From: Betaproteobacteria bacterium
GTDB lineage: Bacteria; Pseudomonadota; Gammaproteobacteria; Burkholderiales; Usitatibacteraceae
Length of the DNA stretch: 64,000 nt
Assembly: GCA_016791265.1 (NCBI GenBank)
Contig: JAEUMY010000013.1
Coordinates: forward strand, 1-64,000
Direction of reading: 5' to 3'
The position numbers and the translations under genes were made by a program. The notes under the pieces were generated by a model. That model ran no database searches, was not told where the DNA came from, and worked only from the letters and a program-made list of their open reading frames with translations. Of this stretch, positions 17,411 through 24,643 are shown in pieces (within the stretch, counting starts at the first letter, position 1; each line of letters opens with the position of its first letter).

Positions 17411-17448
17411 ACCGCAGGCAAGCGTGGTCAGGCTCATCGGTGAAATGA

Positions 17449-19020
17449 TCAAGCCAGCAGCCCCAGCACCCGCTTCGGCCGCCCGATGATCCACGCCGTT
17501 CCGAGGCCGATGGGGATCAGCAGCAGGCCGACCGGGATCAGCCACCACCATGTGCTGGCGAGGCCCACGGCCAGCACCGCCCAGCCCAAGGACGCCATGC
17601 CTTCCAGAATGGAGATGATGATGTTGCCCTGTTTGTGACGCGCTTTCATGTCGCGGCGGTCGCCCTTTTGCGGATTCCAGACGTGACACAGCGCGGCCGA
17701 GAACGTGGCGCCTACGCCGCACACGAGCAGCACCACACCGTTCCACGGATGAGTGATGAGCCAATAGAGCGCCAGCGGCACCAGTATCGCCAGCACCGGG
17801 ATGCACGCCGCGACCGCTTTGTAGTAACGGACGCGGGTCAATGCCACGGGCGCGGTGCCGACCAGCTCCGGCGCATCTTCCGCGGCGATAGTGAGCCACG
17901 CGAGGTTGCCCGCCAGCATGGCCGCCATGAACACGCAACCCATCACGACGAAATGCGCGTTGTCCGGCCGGCGAAAGCCGATGAACATCAGCGGCAAAAG
18001 ATAGAGCACCTGCAGCACCACCTGCGAAATGAGACGCGGGTCGCGCCAGAGCAGGCGCCATTCCTTGAAGATGGTGATGCGCGCCAGGCCCGCGTGAAAC
18101 TTCACGGCCCTGCCATCATCCGAACGCGGCCGCGTTCGGCCACCCACGAGAGATTCCTGCGTACCCTCGGTGAAGCGCTTGTGCGTGACCTGGACCACCA
18201 GCCAAAAGCCGCCCACGCACACAAGCAGGAACACGAGCAGTGGCAACGGCTCGCCCAGAAAGCTCCGCGCTGGCAACCAGAGCAAGCTCTCCGGTCCGAA
18301 CATGCCATCCGCGCCAATGTGACTGCTGATCCACTGATTGAACTGGTCCTGTCGTGGCCGCCCCAGCCAACCCGGCAACTGCGACGCGAGAAAGAACGCC
18401 GCGCCCATGAAGGCGCCCAGCAATTGCGCAGCCGTCTTGGCGCGCCGCGCGCCGAGCAGGCTCACCAGCGACATCGTCATGATCAGCCCCCCCGCCGCCG
18501 CGAGCAGCGCCCATGCGGCCGTGCTGGGATAGATGGCCAGCAGATGCAAGAGCCCCATGAACAGCGCCGTGTTCGCCACCGGAATCAGCAACAGCACCGG
18601 AATGATCAACGTCGGGATGGCAATGCCGAGCGCCCGTGCCGTCAACACATGGCGCGGCGCCAGCGGCGACGAGAGCAGGAGATCAAGGTCGCCGCGATCA
18701 AACAGCGCCGCCACCGAATGCGCGATGGTTTGCGAAAGCTTGATCGTGGTGATGACCCAGAACGCGAGGCCGCCGCCGGCGATCATGATGGCCATCACCC
18801 GCGTCATCCGCTCGGGGTCACCAGACAAGAATTTGAGCGCCTTCAAGAGCCCGATCGCGGCGAGATGCACGAACACCCAGAGTACGCCGCCGAGAATCAG
18901 GAGCAGCCAGATGCGCTTGCCGCCGATGCCGCGCCACGCGAGCCGCAGCTCATGGCGCAGGAGCCAGAGCAGCGAACCCGGCGCATTGAGGGCGGACGCT
19001 GTGCCGAGCGCGCGGTTCAT
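17449..19020 (-). CDS. ABC-type exporter, large permease subunit
   Basis: This 523-residue integral membrane protein has about 10-12 hydrophobic segments in two halves separated by a charged cytoplasmic region (TRPRSDDGR, around residue 300). It has the character of ABC-2-type export permeases but is about twice the usual length, so a single polypeptide may form the whole transmembrane channel. Its ATG overlaps the stop codon of the ATPase gene, so the two form one transporter. The substrate is unknown. There is no close relation to the smaller permease at 21382-22068. Confidence 0.82.
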   Translation of the reverse strand: MNRALGTASALNAPGSLLWLLRHELRLAWRGIGGKRIWLLLILGGVLWVFVHLAAIGLLKALKFLSGDPERMTRVMAIMIAGGGLAFWVITTIKLSQTIAHSVAALFDRGDLDLLLSSPLAPRHVLTARALGIAIPTLIIPVLLLIPVANTALFMGLLHLLAIYPSTAAWALLAAAGGLIMTMSLVSLLGARRAKTAAQLLGAFMGAAFFLASQLPGWLGRPRQDQFNQWISSHIGADGMFGPESLLWLPARSFLGEPLPLLVFLLVCVGGFWLVVQVTHKRFTEGTQESLVGGRTRPRSDDGRAVKFHAGLARITIFKEWRLLWRDPRLISQVVLQVLYLLPLMFIGFRRPDNAHFVVMGCVFMAAMLAGNLAWLTIAAEDAPELVGTAPVALTRVRYYKAVAACIPVLAILVPLALYWLITHPWNGVVLLVCGVGATFSAALCHVWNPQKGDRRDMKARHKQGNIIISILEGMASLGWAVLAVGLASTWWWLIPVGLLLIPIGLGTAWIIGRPKRVLGLLA

Positions 19021-19766
19021 GCGGGCTGAGTCAGATCGAGGAACACATCTTCCAGCGTGCGGCCTTTTCCATCCTCCGCACCTTGCCCGGCCAACTCGCG
19101 CAACTCTTCCAGCGAACCCGCCGCGATGATCTTGCCCTTCTGGATGATGCTGATGCGCTCCGCCAGCCGTTCTGCGATTTCCAGGATGTGCGTCGTGAGC
19201 ACCACCGTGTTGCCGCGCTTCACATAGTCCACCAGCATGTCCTTCACGCCGCGCGCGGCGTGCGCATCCAATCCGGTGAGCGGTTCATCGAGAATCATCA
19301 GCTTGGGTTCGTGGATCAGCGCGCCCGCCAACGCCGCCTTCTGACGCATGCCGCGCGAGAAGCCTTCGATCAACTCATCACGGTTGTCCCAAAGATCGAG
19401 CCACTTCAGCAAATCCTCGGCGCGCTTGGCCGCAGTCACCGCGTCGACGTTCCACAAGCCCGCCACGAACTCCAGATATTCAATCGGGTTCAGCTTGCCG
19501 TACAGCAGCGGATCGTCCGGCAGAAACGCCGTGATCTCTTTGGCCGCAATCGGGTCGGTGCGCGTGTCATGGCCGTAGATGGACACCGTGCCGTGGTCCG
19601 CCTTCAGGAGACCCGCCACGATGCGGAGCGTGGTCGTCTTGCCCGCGCCGTTGGGGCCGAGCAGGGCGTGGAACTCGCCGGCCGGGATGTCCAGATCGAG
19701 ATTGTCGACGGCGTACTTGCCGCCGAAATGTTTCATCAAGCCTTTGATCGAAAGTGCTGCGGTCAC
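19017..19766 (-). CDS. ABC transporter ATP-binding protein
   Basis: This 249-residue ATPase has Walker A GPNGAGKTT, the signature FSRGMRQKAALAGAL in place of LSGGQ, Walker B LMILDEPLTGLD and the switch His in TTHILE. Frames extend upstream to 19910, but that extension is translated palindrome DNA (ANIR twice) and lacks family similarity; AGAGGAG lies 6 bases before the GTG at 19766, which I take as the start. It is the motor for the adjacent large permease, of the export (ABC-2) type. Confidence 0.88.
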   Translation of the reverse strand: MTAALSIKGLMKHFGGKYAVDNLDLDIPAGEFHALLGPNGAGKTTTLRIVAGLLKADHGTVSIYGHDTRTDPIAAKEITAFLPDDPLLYGKLNPIEYLEFVAGLWNVDAVTAAKRAEDLLKWLDLWDNRDELIEGFSRGMRQKAALAGALIHEPKLMILDEPLTGLDAHAARGVKDMLVDYVKRGNTVVLTTHILEIAERLAERISIIQKGKIIAAGSLEELRELAGQGAEDGKGRTLEDVFLDLTQPA

Positions 19767-19802
19767 GCGGGGCTCCTCTTGGGTCGGCGTCCAGTTGTCG
19801 TT

Positions 19803-19814
19803 GCGAATATTCGC
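19803..19814. repeat. Iterated palindrome, copy 10 (intergenic, tandem pair)
   Basis: First member of a close pair in the leader of the ABC ATPase gene; centre-to-centre distance to copy 11 is 24 bp. Confidence 0.95.
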
Positions 19815-19826
19815 ATAGACGCCCTC

Positions 19827-19838
19827 GCGAATATTCGC
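19827..19838. repeat. Iterated palindrome, copy 11 (intergenic, tandem pair)
   Basis: Second member of the pair. The following ATGCGACGAATG is shared with copy 12 at 23286. Confidence 0.95.
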
Positions 19839-20011
19839 CATGCGACGAATGACGTGAAGACTGGCTCTCGGCGAGCCCGGCCCTTTACCGCTCAGATCGA
19901 CTCTCTTCATGAACTCACTTGCACGACAGGTTGAACACCTTGTGCGATCGCGGTCGCGGTCGCGACGGCCATGATTGATACCCTCCTCTGAGGGTGTACC
20001 TGCGACAGCGC

Positions 20012-20047
20012 TTGACGACTGTATTTATCTGTATATACTGTCTATAC
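20012..20047 (+). promoter_or_regulatory. Promoter and probable operator of the GntR-ABC operon
   Basis: TTGACG (-35) at 20012 and TATACT (-10) at 20034 are 16 bases apart. GTATA at 20031 and TATAC at 20043 form an inverted repeat overlapping the -10, which suits autorepression by the YtrA-type regulator encoded next. Confidence 0.55.
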
Positions 20048-20066
20048 TCTAACAAGCACAGCGGAC

Positions 20067-20483
20067 ATGAACGACAAGTTGTTTCTCTCCAACAGCGACA
20101 GCACGCCGATGTACGCGCAGATCGTGGACCAGATCGTCGCCAAGGTCTTGGCCGGCGACTGGAAACCGGGGCAGGCGCTGCCTTCCATCCGCGAGCTGGC
20201 GAGCGCCAGCAGTGTCAGCGTCATCACGGTCAAGCGCGCCTATCTGGAGCTGGAGCGGGCCAGCGTGATCGTGACCCGGCAGGGCAAGGGCTCCTTCGTG
20301 GCCGAGGCGCAGGATTTGCCGCGGCAGCTCGTGCAGGACGAATTCGACTCGCATCTCATCGGCATGGTAAACGCGGCCCACAAGCTCGGCCTGCGTGAAA
20401 AGGACGTGGTGGGCCAGGTGCGCGCCGCGATGGCGACCGAGCTGCCGACACCCGCGGCCAAGAACGCGCTGACCAAGAGGTAG
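20067..20483 (+). CDS. GntR-family regulator, YtrA type
   Basis: This 138-residue protein has the GntR winged helix (PMYAQIVDQIVAKVLAGDW, then LPSIRELASASSVSVITVKRAY) and only a short C-terminal helical tail. This is the YtrA subfamily, which regulates the ABC transporter genes next to it. The next gene begins 5 bp after its stop codon. It probably represses its own operon through the GTATA/TATAC site. The inducer is unknown; in Bacillus, YtrA responds to cell-wall antibiotics, but transfer of that role is inference. Confidence 0.9.
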   Translation: MNDKLFLSNSDSTPMYAQIVDQIVAKVLAGDWKPGQALPSIRELASASSVSVITVKRAYLELERASVIVTRQGKGSFVAEAQDLPRQLVQDEFDSHLIGMVNAAHKLGLREKDVVGQVRAAMATELPTPAAKNALTKR

Positions 20484-20488
20484 ACCAC

Positions 20489-21385
20489 ATGGATATGGAA
20501 ACAAATTCCGCGATTGCATTGCGCGGAGTGAGCAAGCGTTACTCTGATTTCTCGCTGGAGAACATTGATCTTGAGTTGCCGGTCGGCCAGATCATGGGCC
20601 TGGTCGGCGCGAACGGTGCGGGCAAGTCGACGATCATGCGCATCCTCATCGGCTTGATCCGCGCGGACACGGGCCAGGTGGAAGTGTGCGACCACAGGCT
20701 GCCGGACGATCAAGTCGCGGCAAAGCGCGAGATTGGTTATGCGTCTGAAGACATGCGGCTGTACAAAGGCCAGACGCTCCGCTGGCACATGGATTTCGTT
20801 CAGCGCATGTATCCATCATGGGATGCGCTCTATGCCGAGCAATTGCTGAAGCGCTTCGACGTGCCGTCTGCGCAGAAGGTGGGTGGCTTCTCGCACGGCC
20901 AGCGGGTCAAGGCTTTACTGCTGCTGGTGCTGGCGCGGCGGCCCAAACTGCTCTTGCTGGATGAACCCACCACCGGTCTCGACCCCGTGGCGCGCGCGGA
21001 AGTGCTGGAGGCGCTCGCGGACGTGCTGCGCGACGCATCTCGCAGCGTGCTGTTCTCGTCCCACAACACGATGGATGTGGAGCAGCTCTCCGACACGATC
21101 ACCTTTCTGCACAAGGGCCGGTTGGTCGCCTCGGAAGACAAGGAGTCGTTTCTCTCCAGTTGGCGCCGCATTCTGTGTCAGGGCTTGTGGCAGCCGGAGA
21201 TCGGAGCCATGCCGGAGGTCGTGAGCGCGCGCAACAACGGCACCATCATCGAACTCAAGGTGCGCGACGGCGGCGATGTCTTTCTCTCCCGCCTGAACCA
21301 GCTTGGCATCACGATCAAGACGGTGGAGCCGATGAATCTTGAAGACATCTTTGTCACCAGCGTCCGCGCCGGAGCACCCCAATGA
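20489..21385 (+). CDS. ABC transporter ATP-binding protein, YtrB-like
   Basis: This 298-residue ATPase has Walker A GANGAGKST, Walker B LLLLDEPTTGLDP and a switch His in FSSHNTMD. The signature is FSHGQ, a departure from LSGGQ that is seen in YtrB-type ATPases. The C-terminal 80 residues form an extra domain. It overlaps the permease gene by 4 bp. It would energise export or a cell-envelope stress response together with the following permease. Confidence 0.9.
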   Translation: MDMETNSAIALRGVSKRYSDFSLENIDLELPVGQIMGLVGANGAGKSTIMRILIGLIRADTGQVEVCDHRLPDDQVAAKREIGYASEDMRLYKGQTLRWHMDFVQRMYPSWDALYAEQLLKRFDVPSAQKVGGFSHGQRVKALLLLVLARRPKLLLLDEPTTGLDPVARAEVLEALADVLRDASRSVLFSSHNTMDVEQLSDTITFLHKGRLVASEDKESFLSSWRRILCQGLWQPEIGAMPEVVSARNNGTIIELKVRDGGDVFLSRLNQLGITIKTVEPMNLEDIFVTSVRAGAPQ

Positions 21386-22068
21386 TCGTCACCGCCGAAG
21401 AATTCCGCATCATGAAACTGCTGGTCATCAAGGACTGGCAGATTTACCAGAAGCAATTGGCCGCCTACGTGGTGGGCCTCATCATCGGCCTCACCCTGGT
21501 CGGCATGAGCAAGGTGTGGTCGTTCTACGGCGGCGGCCTGCTCTTGCTGGTGCTCTTGATCTGCGTGGGCGGCTTCGCCATCCAGAGCTCGCTCCTCAAT
21601 GAACGCAAGGAGCAGACGCTGCCCTTTGTGATGAGTATGCCGGTGACACCGATGATGCACTACTGGAGCAAGCTCATCAGCAACGTCACGATCTATCTCG
21701 CGCCATTCACGCTGGTGGTGGCGGGCACGGCCTTTGTCGTTCTCTACACGCCGATCCCGGACGGGGTGCTGGTTTGGGCGATCCTGATCTACGGCTTTCT
21801 CGCGGTGAATTTCTTCCTGTCGCTCTGCACGGCACTCGTGGTCGAGTCCGAAGGCTGGAACATCTTCGCGCAGATCGGGCTATCCACCCTGATCAGCCCG
21901 TTCATGCTCGCCATCGGCAGCATCGACGCGATCCATAGTCAGACTCGCACCAACAATGTCGCCTGGGGTAGTGCCGCCGTCGCCATCCTCGCGCTGGAGA
22001 TAGCCGTCATCGTGCTCGCCATCGTCATCACGGGCGCCATTCATCGCCGCAAGGTCTCATTCTTGTGA
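21382..22068 (+). CDS. ABC-2-type membrane permease
   Basis: This 228-residue protein has six predicted membrane segments and an N-terminal cytoplasmic helix (MKLLVIKDWQIYQKQL), the usual form of ABC-2 permeases in YtrA-regulated operons. Its ATG overlaps the ATPase stop (ATGA) and its own stop overlaps the next start (GTGA), so all are translationally coupled. The transported substrate is unknown. Confidence 0.85.
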   Translation: MIVTAEEFRIMKLLVIKDWQIYQKQLAAYVVGLIIGLTLVGMSKVWSFYGGGLLLLVLLICVGGFAIQSSLLNERKEQTLPFVMSMPVTPMMHYWSKLISNVTIYLAPFTLVVAGTAFVVLYTPIPDGVLVWAILIYGFLAVNFFLSLCTALVVESEGWNIFAQIGLSTLISPFMLAIGSIDAIHSQTRTNNVAWGSAAVAILALEIAVIVLAIVITGAIHRRKVSFL

Positions 22069-23243
22069 ATGCACCGGACTCCCGCCTGCACTACATGGAC
22101 AACCTGCGGGCGCTTGCCATGCTCGCAGGCGTGGCGTTCCACGCTGGCCTGGCCTACAGCATCCTCATGCGTCCCTACTGGCCCACGGCCGATGTGAATC
22201 CTTCCCGCATCGTGGACGTGGTCGCGTGGTTCTCGCATCTTTTCCGCATGCCACTCTTCTTTCTGGTGGGCGGATTCTTCGCCGCGATGCTGGTGCAAGA
22301 GCGCGGCGTGGGCGGCATGCTGGGCAACCGGCTCGCGCGCATTCTGCTGCCGTTCGTGTTGTTCTGGCCGATCCTGCATCTCGCGATGGGCTGGCTCATC
22401 ACCACGGCCATGACCCACCTCGACACCTTGCCGCCACTCCTCATGGTGGTGAAGAAGTGGATGTCCGGCCCCAATGCGCCCGCCGCACCGCCCACGCTCA
22501 TGCATCTCTGGTTTCTGCCGTACCTGATGTGCTTCTGCATTCTGGTCTGGGTGGTGAAGGCGCTGGAGATACGCTGGCCCAGCCGCGCCGACGCGCTGCT
22601 CCGCCCCGCAGTCCTCTCGGCGGGCTGGCCGCTGCTGCTCATGGCCCCTCTCTTCGCGGTGCCGGCTCCGATGCCCGCGCCGGAAAGTTTCTTCCCGCAA
22701 TGGTGGGCGCTCATGTTCTTTGGCCTTTACTTCGCGCTGGGCTATCGCCTGTTCCACGCGCCGGCACTGCTGGACAAACTCGCACCTGCGGCACCTTGGC
22801 TGCTCGCTGCCGCGCTGCTGGCCTACGCCGTCTTCTTCGAGTTGTTGAGCCTGAAGAGCCCGCCGCCGTCCACCCCGTGGCTGCAACTCGTGAAGGCCGC
22901 GCTGCAAGCCTTCATCGGCGTATGGATGACACTGTGCTGCCTCGTGTACGGCAAGCGCTGGCTCAATCGCGGCAACCGGGTGCTGCGCTACGTCGCGGAG
23001 TCGTCTTACTGGGTCTACATCATCCATCTGCCCGTGCTGTTTGCCGTGCAGTTTCTGGTGCTGCCCGTGCAGGCGCACTGGACGCTCAAGTTCCTGCTGT
23101 CACTCTCGGCCACGCTCTTCATCGCGCTGGTGAGCTACCAGGTTCTCGTGCGCCACACGGTGGTGGGCAGGCTGCTGAATGGAAGGCGCGGCAGAGAGCG
23201 GGATGCGGGAGAGGTTGGGCATGGGGCGGTGGTGCAGCGCTGA
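22065..23243 (+). CDS. Acyltransferase family 3 membrane protein (OpgC/MdoC-like)
   Basis: This 392-residue protein has about ten membrane segments and the acyltransferase-3 start YMDNLRALAMLAGVAFHAGLA, with the conserved catalytic His in the first helix and RMPLFFLVGGFFAA in the second. It transfers acyl groups, usually to envelope glucans or polysaccharides, at the inner membrane. It begins at GTG in a four-base overlap with the permease. The link to an ABC operon suggests envelope modification, though the substrate is unknown. Confidence 0.85.
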   Translation: MNAPDSRLHYMDNLRALAMLAGVAFHAGLAYSILMRPYWPTADVNPSRIVDVVAWFSHLFRMPLFFLVGGFFAAMLVQERGVGGMLGNRLARILLPFVLFWPILHLAMGWLITTAMTHLDTLPPLLMVVKKWMSGPNAPAAPPTLMHLWFLPYLMCFCILVWVVKALEIRWPSRADALLRPAVLSAGWPLLLMAPLFAVPAPMPAPESFFPQWWALMFFGLYFALGYRLFHAPALLDKLAPAAPWLLAAALLAYAVFFELLSLKSPPPSTPWLQLVKAALQAFIGVWMTLCCLVYGKRWLNRGNRVLRYVAESSYWVYIIHLPVLFAVQFLVLPVQAHWTLKFLLSLSATLFIALVSYQVLVRHTVVGRLLNGRRGRERDAGEVGHGAVVQR

Positions 23244-23285
23244 AGGAACGATTGCGGCGGGTGTGCTGCATACGGGTTCGCCGTT

Positions 23286-23297
23286 GCGAATATTCGC
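23286..23297. repeat. Iterated palindrome, copy 12 (intergenic)
   Basis: Lies in the 163-bp gap before the toxin-antitoxin pair and shares its downstream 12 bases with copy 11. Confidence 0.95.
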
Positions 23298-23368
23298 AAT
23301 GCGACGAATGGCCCGGTGGACGGTGCCAACACGTGAACCAAAGCAGTATCCAGCCATCAGACTTGAGC

Positions 23369-23384
23369 GCTATACTTGTATAGC
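23369..23384. promoter_or_regulatory. Probable antitoxin operator
   Basis: GCTATACTTGTATAGC is a perfect 16-base inverted repeat (7-base arms, 2-base centre), 22 bp upstream of the antitoxin ATG. Its TATACT could also be a -10. Autorepression by the ribbon-helix-helix antitoxin is the usual arrangement. Confidence 0.6.
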
Positions 23385-23406
23385 AAATCTCTGAAAGTAA
23401 ACCGCC

Positions 23407-23613
23407 ATGCTGGCCATTCGCCTCCCCGAGTCCATCGAAGAACGTCTGAACAACCTTGCCGCCGAGACCGGCCGCACCAAGACCGCTCTCGCGCGCGAAG
23501 CAATTGCCGAATACATCGACGATCTGGAGGACTACTACCTCGCGGAAGCGCGGGCACGTCGCAATCGCAAGACCATCCCGCTGGCCGAGGTGGAGAAGAA
23601 GCTTGGCCTATGA
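23407..23613 (+). CDS. Ribbon-helix-helix antitoxin, RelB-like
   Basis: This 68-residue protein begins with MLAIRLPESIEERLNNLA, the ribbon-helix-helix DNA-binding form, followed by TGRTKTALAREAIAEYI and an acidic C-terminal tail for toxin binding. It overlaps the toxin gene by 11 bp. It would neutralise the toxin and, with it, repress the promoter at the 16-base palindrome upstream. Confidence 0.88.
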   Translation: MLAIRLPESIEERLNNLAAETGRTKTALAREAIAEYIDDLEDYYLAEARARRNRKTIPLAEVEKKLGL

Positions 23614-23872
23614 AATCGAGTTTGATCCGGATGCGCTGAAGGACCTGCGGAAACTTGACCGTCCCGTCCAGCGGAGGCTGGTCGACTTTCTCAAAGAACG
23701 CGTCGCGCCCTTGGACGATCCGAGAGCTCTTGGGGAAGCGCTGGCCGGCGCCAAGCTGGGCAGCTACTGGAAATACCGCGTAGGCGACTGGCGCATCATT
23801 TGCGACATTCAGGACAAACGCATTGTCGTGCGCGTGCTAAGGGTGGGTAACAGGAAAGACGTTTACCGATAG
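23603..23872 (+). CDS. RelE/ParE-family toxin
   Basis: This 89-residue protein reads MAYEIEFDPDALKDLRKL at the start and DWRIICDIQDKRIVVRVLRVGNRKDVYR at the end, which is the RelE core. The basic C-terminal Arg residues and terminal Tyr-Arg fit an mRNA interferase. The start is the TTG at 23603, within the antitoxin's last codons; no ATG gives the correct N-terminus. It is small, complete and immediately after its antitoxin, so the module is probably functional. Confidence 0.87.
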   Translation: MAYEIEFDPDALKDLRKLDRPVQRRLVDFLKERVAPLDDPRALGEALAGAKLGSYWKYRVGDWRIICDIQDKRIVVRVLRVGNRKDVYR

Positions 23873-23882
23873 CACGCGAGCT

Positions 23883-24335
23883 TTACGCATTGCGAATATT
23901 CGCAAGCGTGCGCATCGGTAAAGGAAAAGCCACGACAACACGTGGCACCTCCCGCATCCCCTTCATCCGAAACACCTGCCCATCGTGATAGGTGACCTTG
24001 CCCTCGAATGCATTGCCATCCCGGCTCAGCTCCCCCTTGAACACCACCATGCCATTGGGCGATTGGACCGACAGGTCGATGGCGCGGTCATTCAGCGTCA
24101 GCGTGCGCACGGGCAGCACGTTGGAACCACGGTTGGTGGTCAGGGTGCCTTCTTGGCCGGCGACGTCGCGGCTGATGATCATGGAGCCCAGCGTGGTTCC
24201 ACGGCCGGTGTCGATCTCGACATTCCAGGCGCCGCGCAGGGTGGTCGCGGCGATGTCCGCTACGGAACGTGGTGTCGCGCAGCCTGCGGTGATGATCAGC
24301 ATCGCGCAGGCGATGAAGAGTTGAATGGCTTTCAT
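23883..24335 (-). CDS. Small lipoprotein of unknown function
   Basis: This 150-residue protein has a lipoprotein signal (FIACAMLIITAGC, Cys19 as lipidation site). The mature part is a predicted beta-rich domain (GAWNVEIDTGRG, GEGTLTTNRG-like strands) with no recognised family. The last codons contain a palindrome copy read as ANIR just before the stop. It lies tail to tail with the toxin gene, and I cannot assign a role. Confidence 0.65.
   Translation of the reverse strand: MKAIQLFIACAMLIITAGCATPRSVADIAATTLRGAWNVEIDTGRGTTLGSMIISRDVAGQEGTLTTNRGSNVLPVRTLTLNDRAIDLSVQSPNGMVVFKGELSRDGNAFEGKVTYHDGQVFRMKGMREVPRVVVAFPLPMRTLANIRNA
23892..23903. repeat. Iterated palindrome, copy 13 (end of lipoprotein gene)
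   Basis: Exact copy read as ANIR, two codons before the stop; flanks extend it to 16 symmetric bases. Confidence 0.95.
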
Positions 24336-24495
24336 GGGTGTCCTCCTAAAAAAATTTCACCTTAAGCACTCGGAGGTGTTTAGGCGCGCAGCTTGAGATG
24401 AAGCGCGCTTTTTCAGCCATGAGTTGCGCAAGCGTCACGGTCGTGGCGTGAGCGGGCACGGGCGGCGCTCGTCCTGACTAAAAGAGGGTCGCGGC
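24336..24495. other. Leader region of the lipoprotein gene
   Basis: No gene and no convincing promoter hexamers are seen here. The next 150 bp to the metalloprotease gene hold a hairpin and a strong terminator. Confidence 0.5.
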
Positions 24496-24527
24496 CCGTT
24501 CGCCCTTCGATACCTCAGGGCGAACGG
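24496..24527. repeat. Inverted repeat, 11-bp stem
   Basis: CCGTTCGCCCT and AGGGCGAACGG form a perfect stem around a 10-base loop. Its position between the lipoprotein leader and the metalloprotease terminator gives no clear role. Confidence 0.45.
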
Positions 24528-24587
24528 TGACCAGGCGTCTTGGTTCGAGGATTCTCAGCCCGCAGCTCTCAGAGATCGCGATGGCAA

Positions 24588-24618
24588 AGAAAAAGCCCCG
24601 CTTCAGCGGGGCTTTTTT
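24588..24618. terminator. Strong bidirectional Rho-independent terminator
   Basis: AGCCCCGC and GCGGGGCT form a perfect 8-bp stem with a 4-base loop, flanked by a run of A on one side and six T on the other. It lies 26 bp after the stop codon of the first metalloprotease gene. Confidence 0.9.
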
Positions 24619-24643
24619 CCTTGATACTCGCGAACAGGATTGG

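Larger units (their letters stand above)
19767..20011. other. Divergent intergenic region
   Basis: About 300 bp separate the ABC ATPase (-) from the GntR gene (+). It holds two palindrome copies, a CG-rich stretch around 19946-19971 and the GntR promoter at its right end. No gene is seen. Confidence 0.7.

Noticed and set aside
19773..19910. N-terminal extension of the ABC ATPase containing ANIR twice
   Set aside because: It is translated intergenic palindrome DNA; a good ribosome binding site precedes the internal GTG at 19766.
19941..19971. CG-rich repeat with one GCGATCGC, considered as HIP1
   Set aside because: Only a single copy and part of a simple CG-rich stretch; the iterated motif here is a different sequence.
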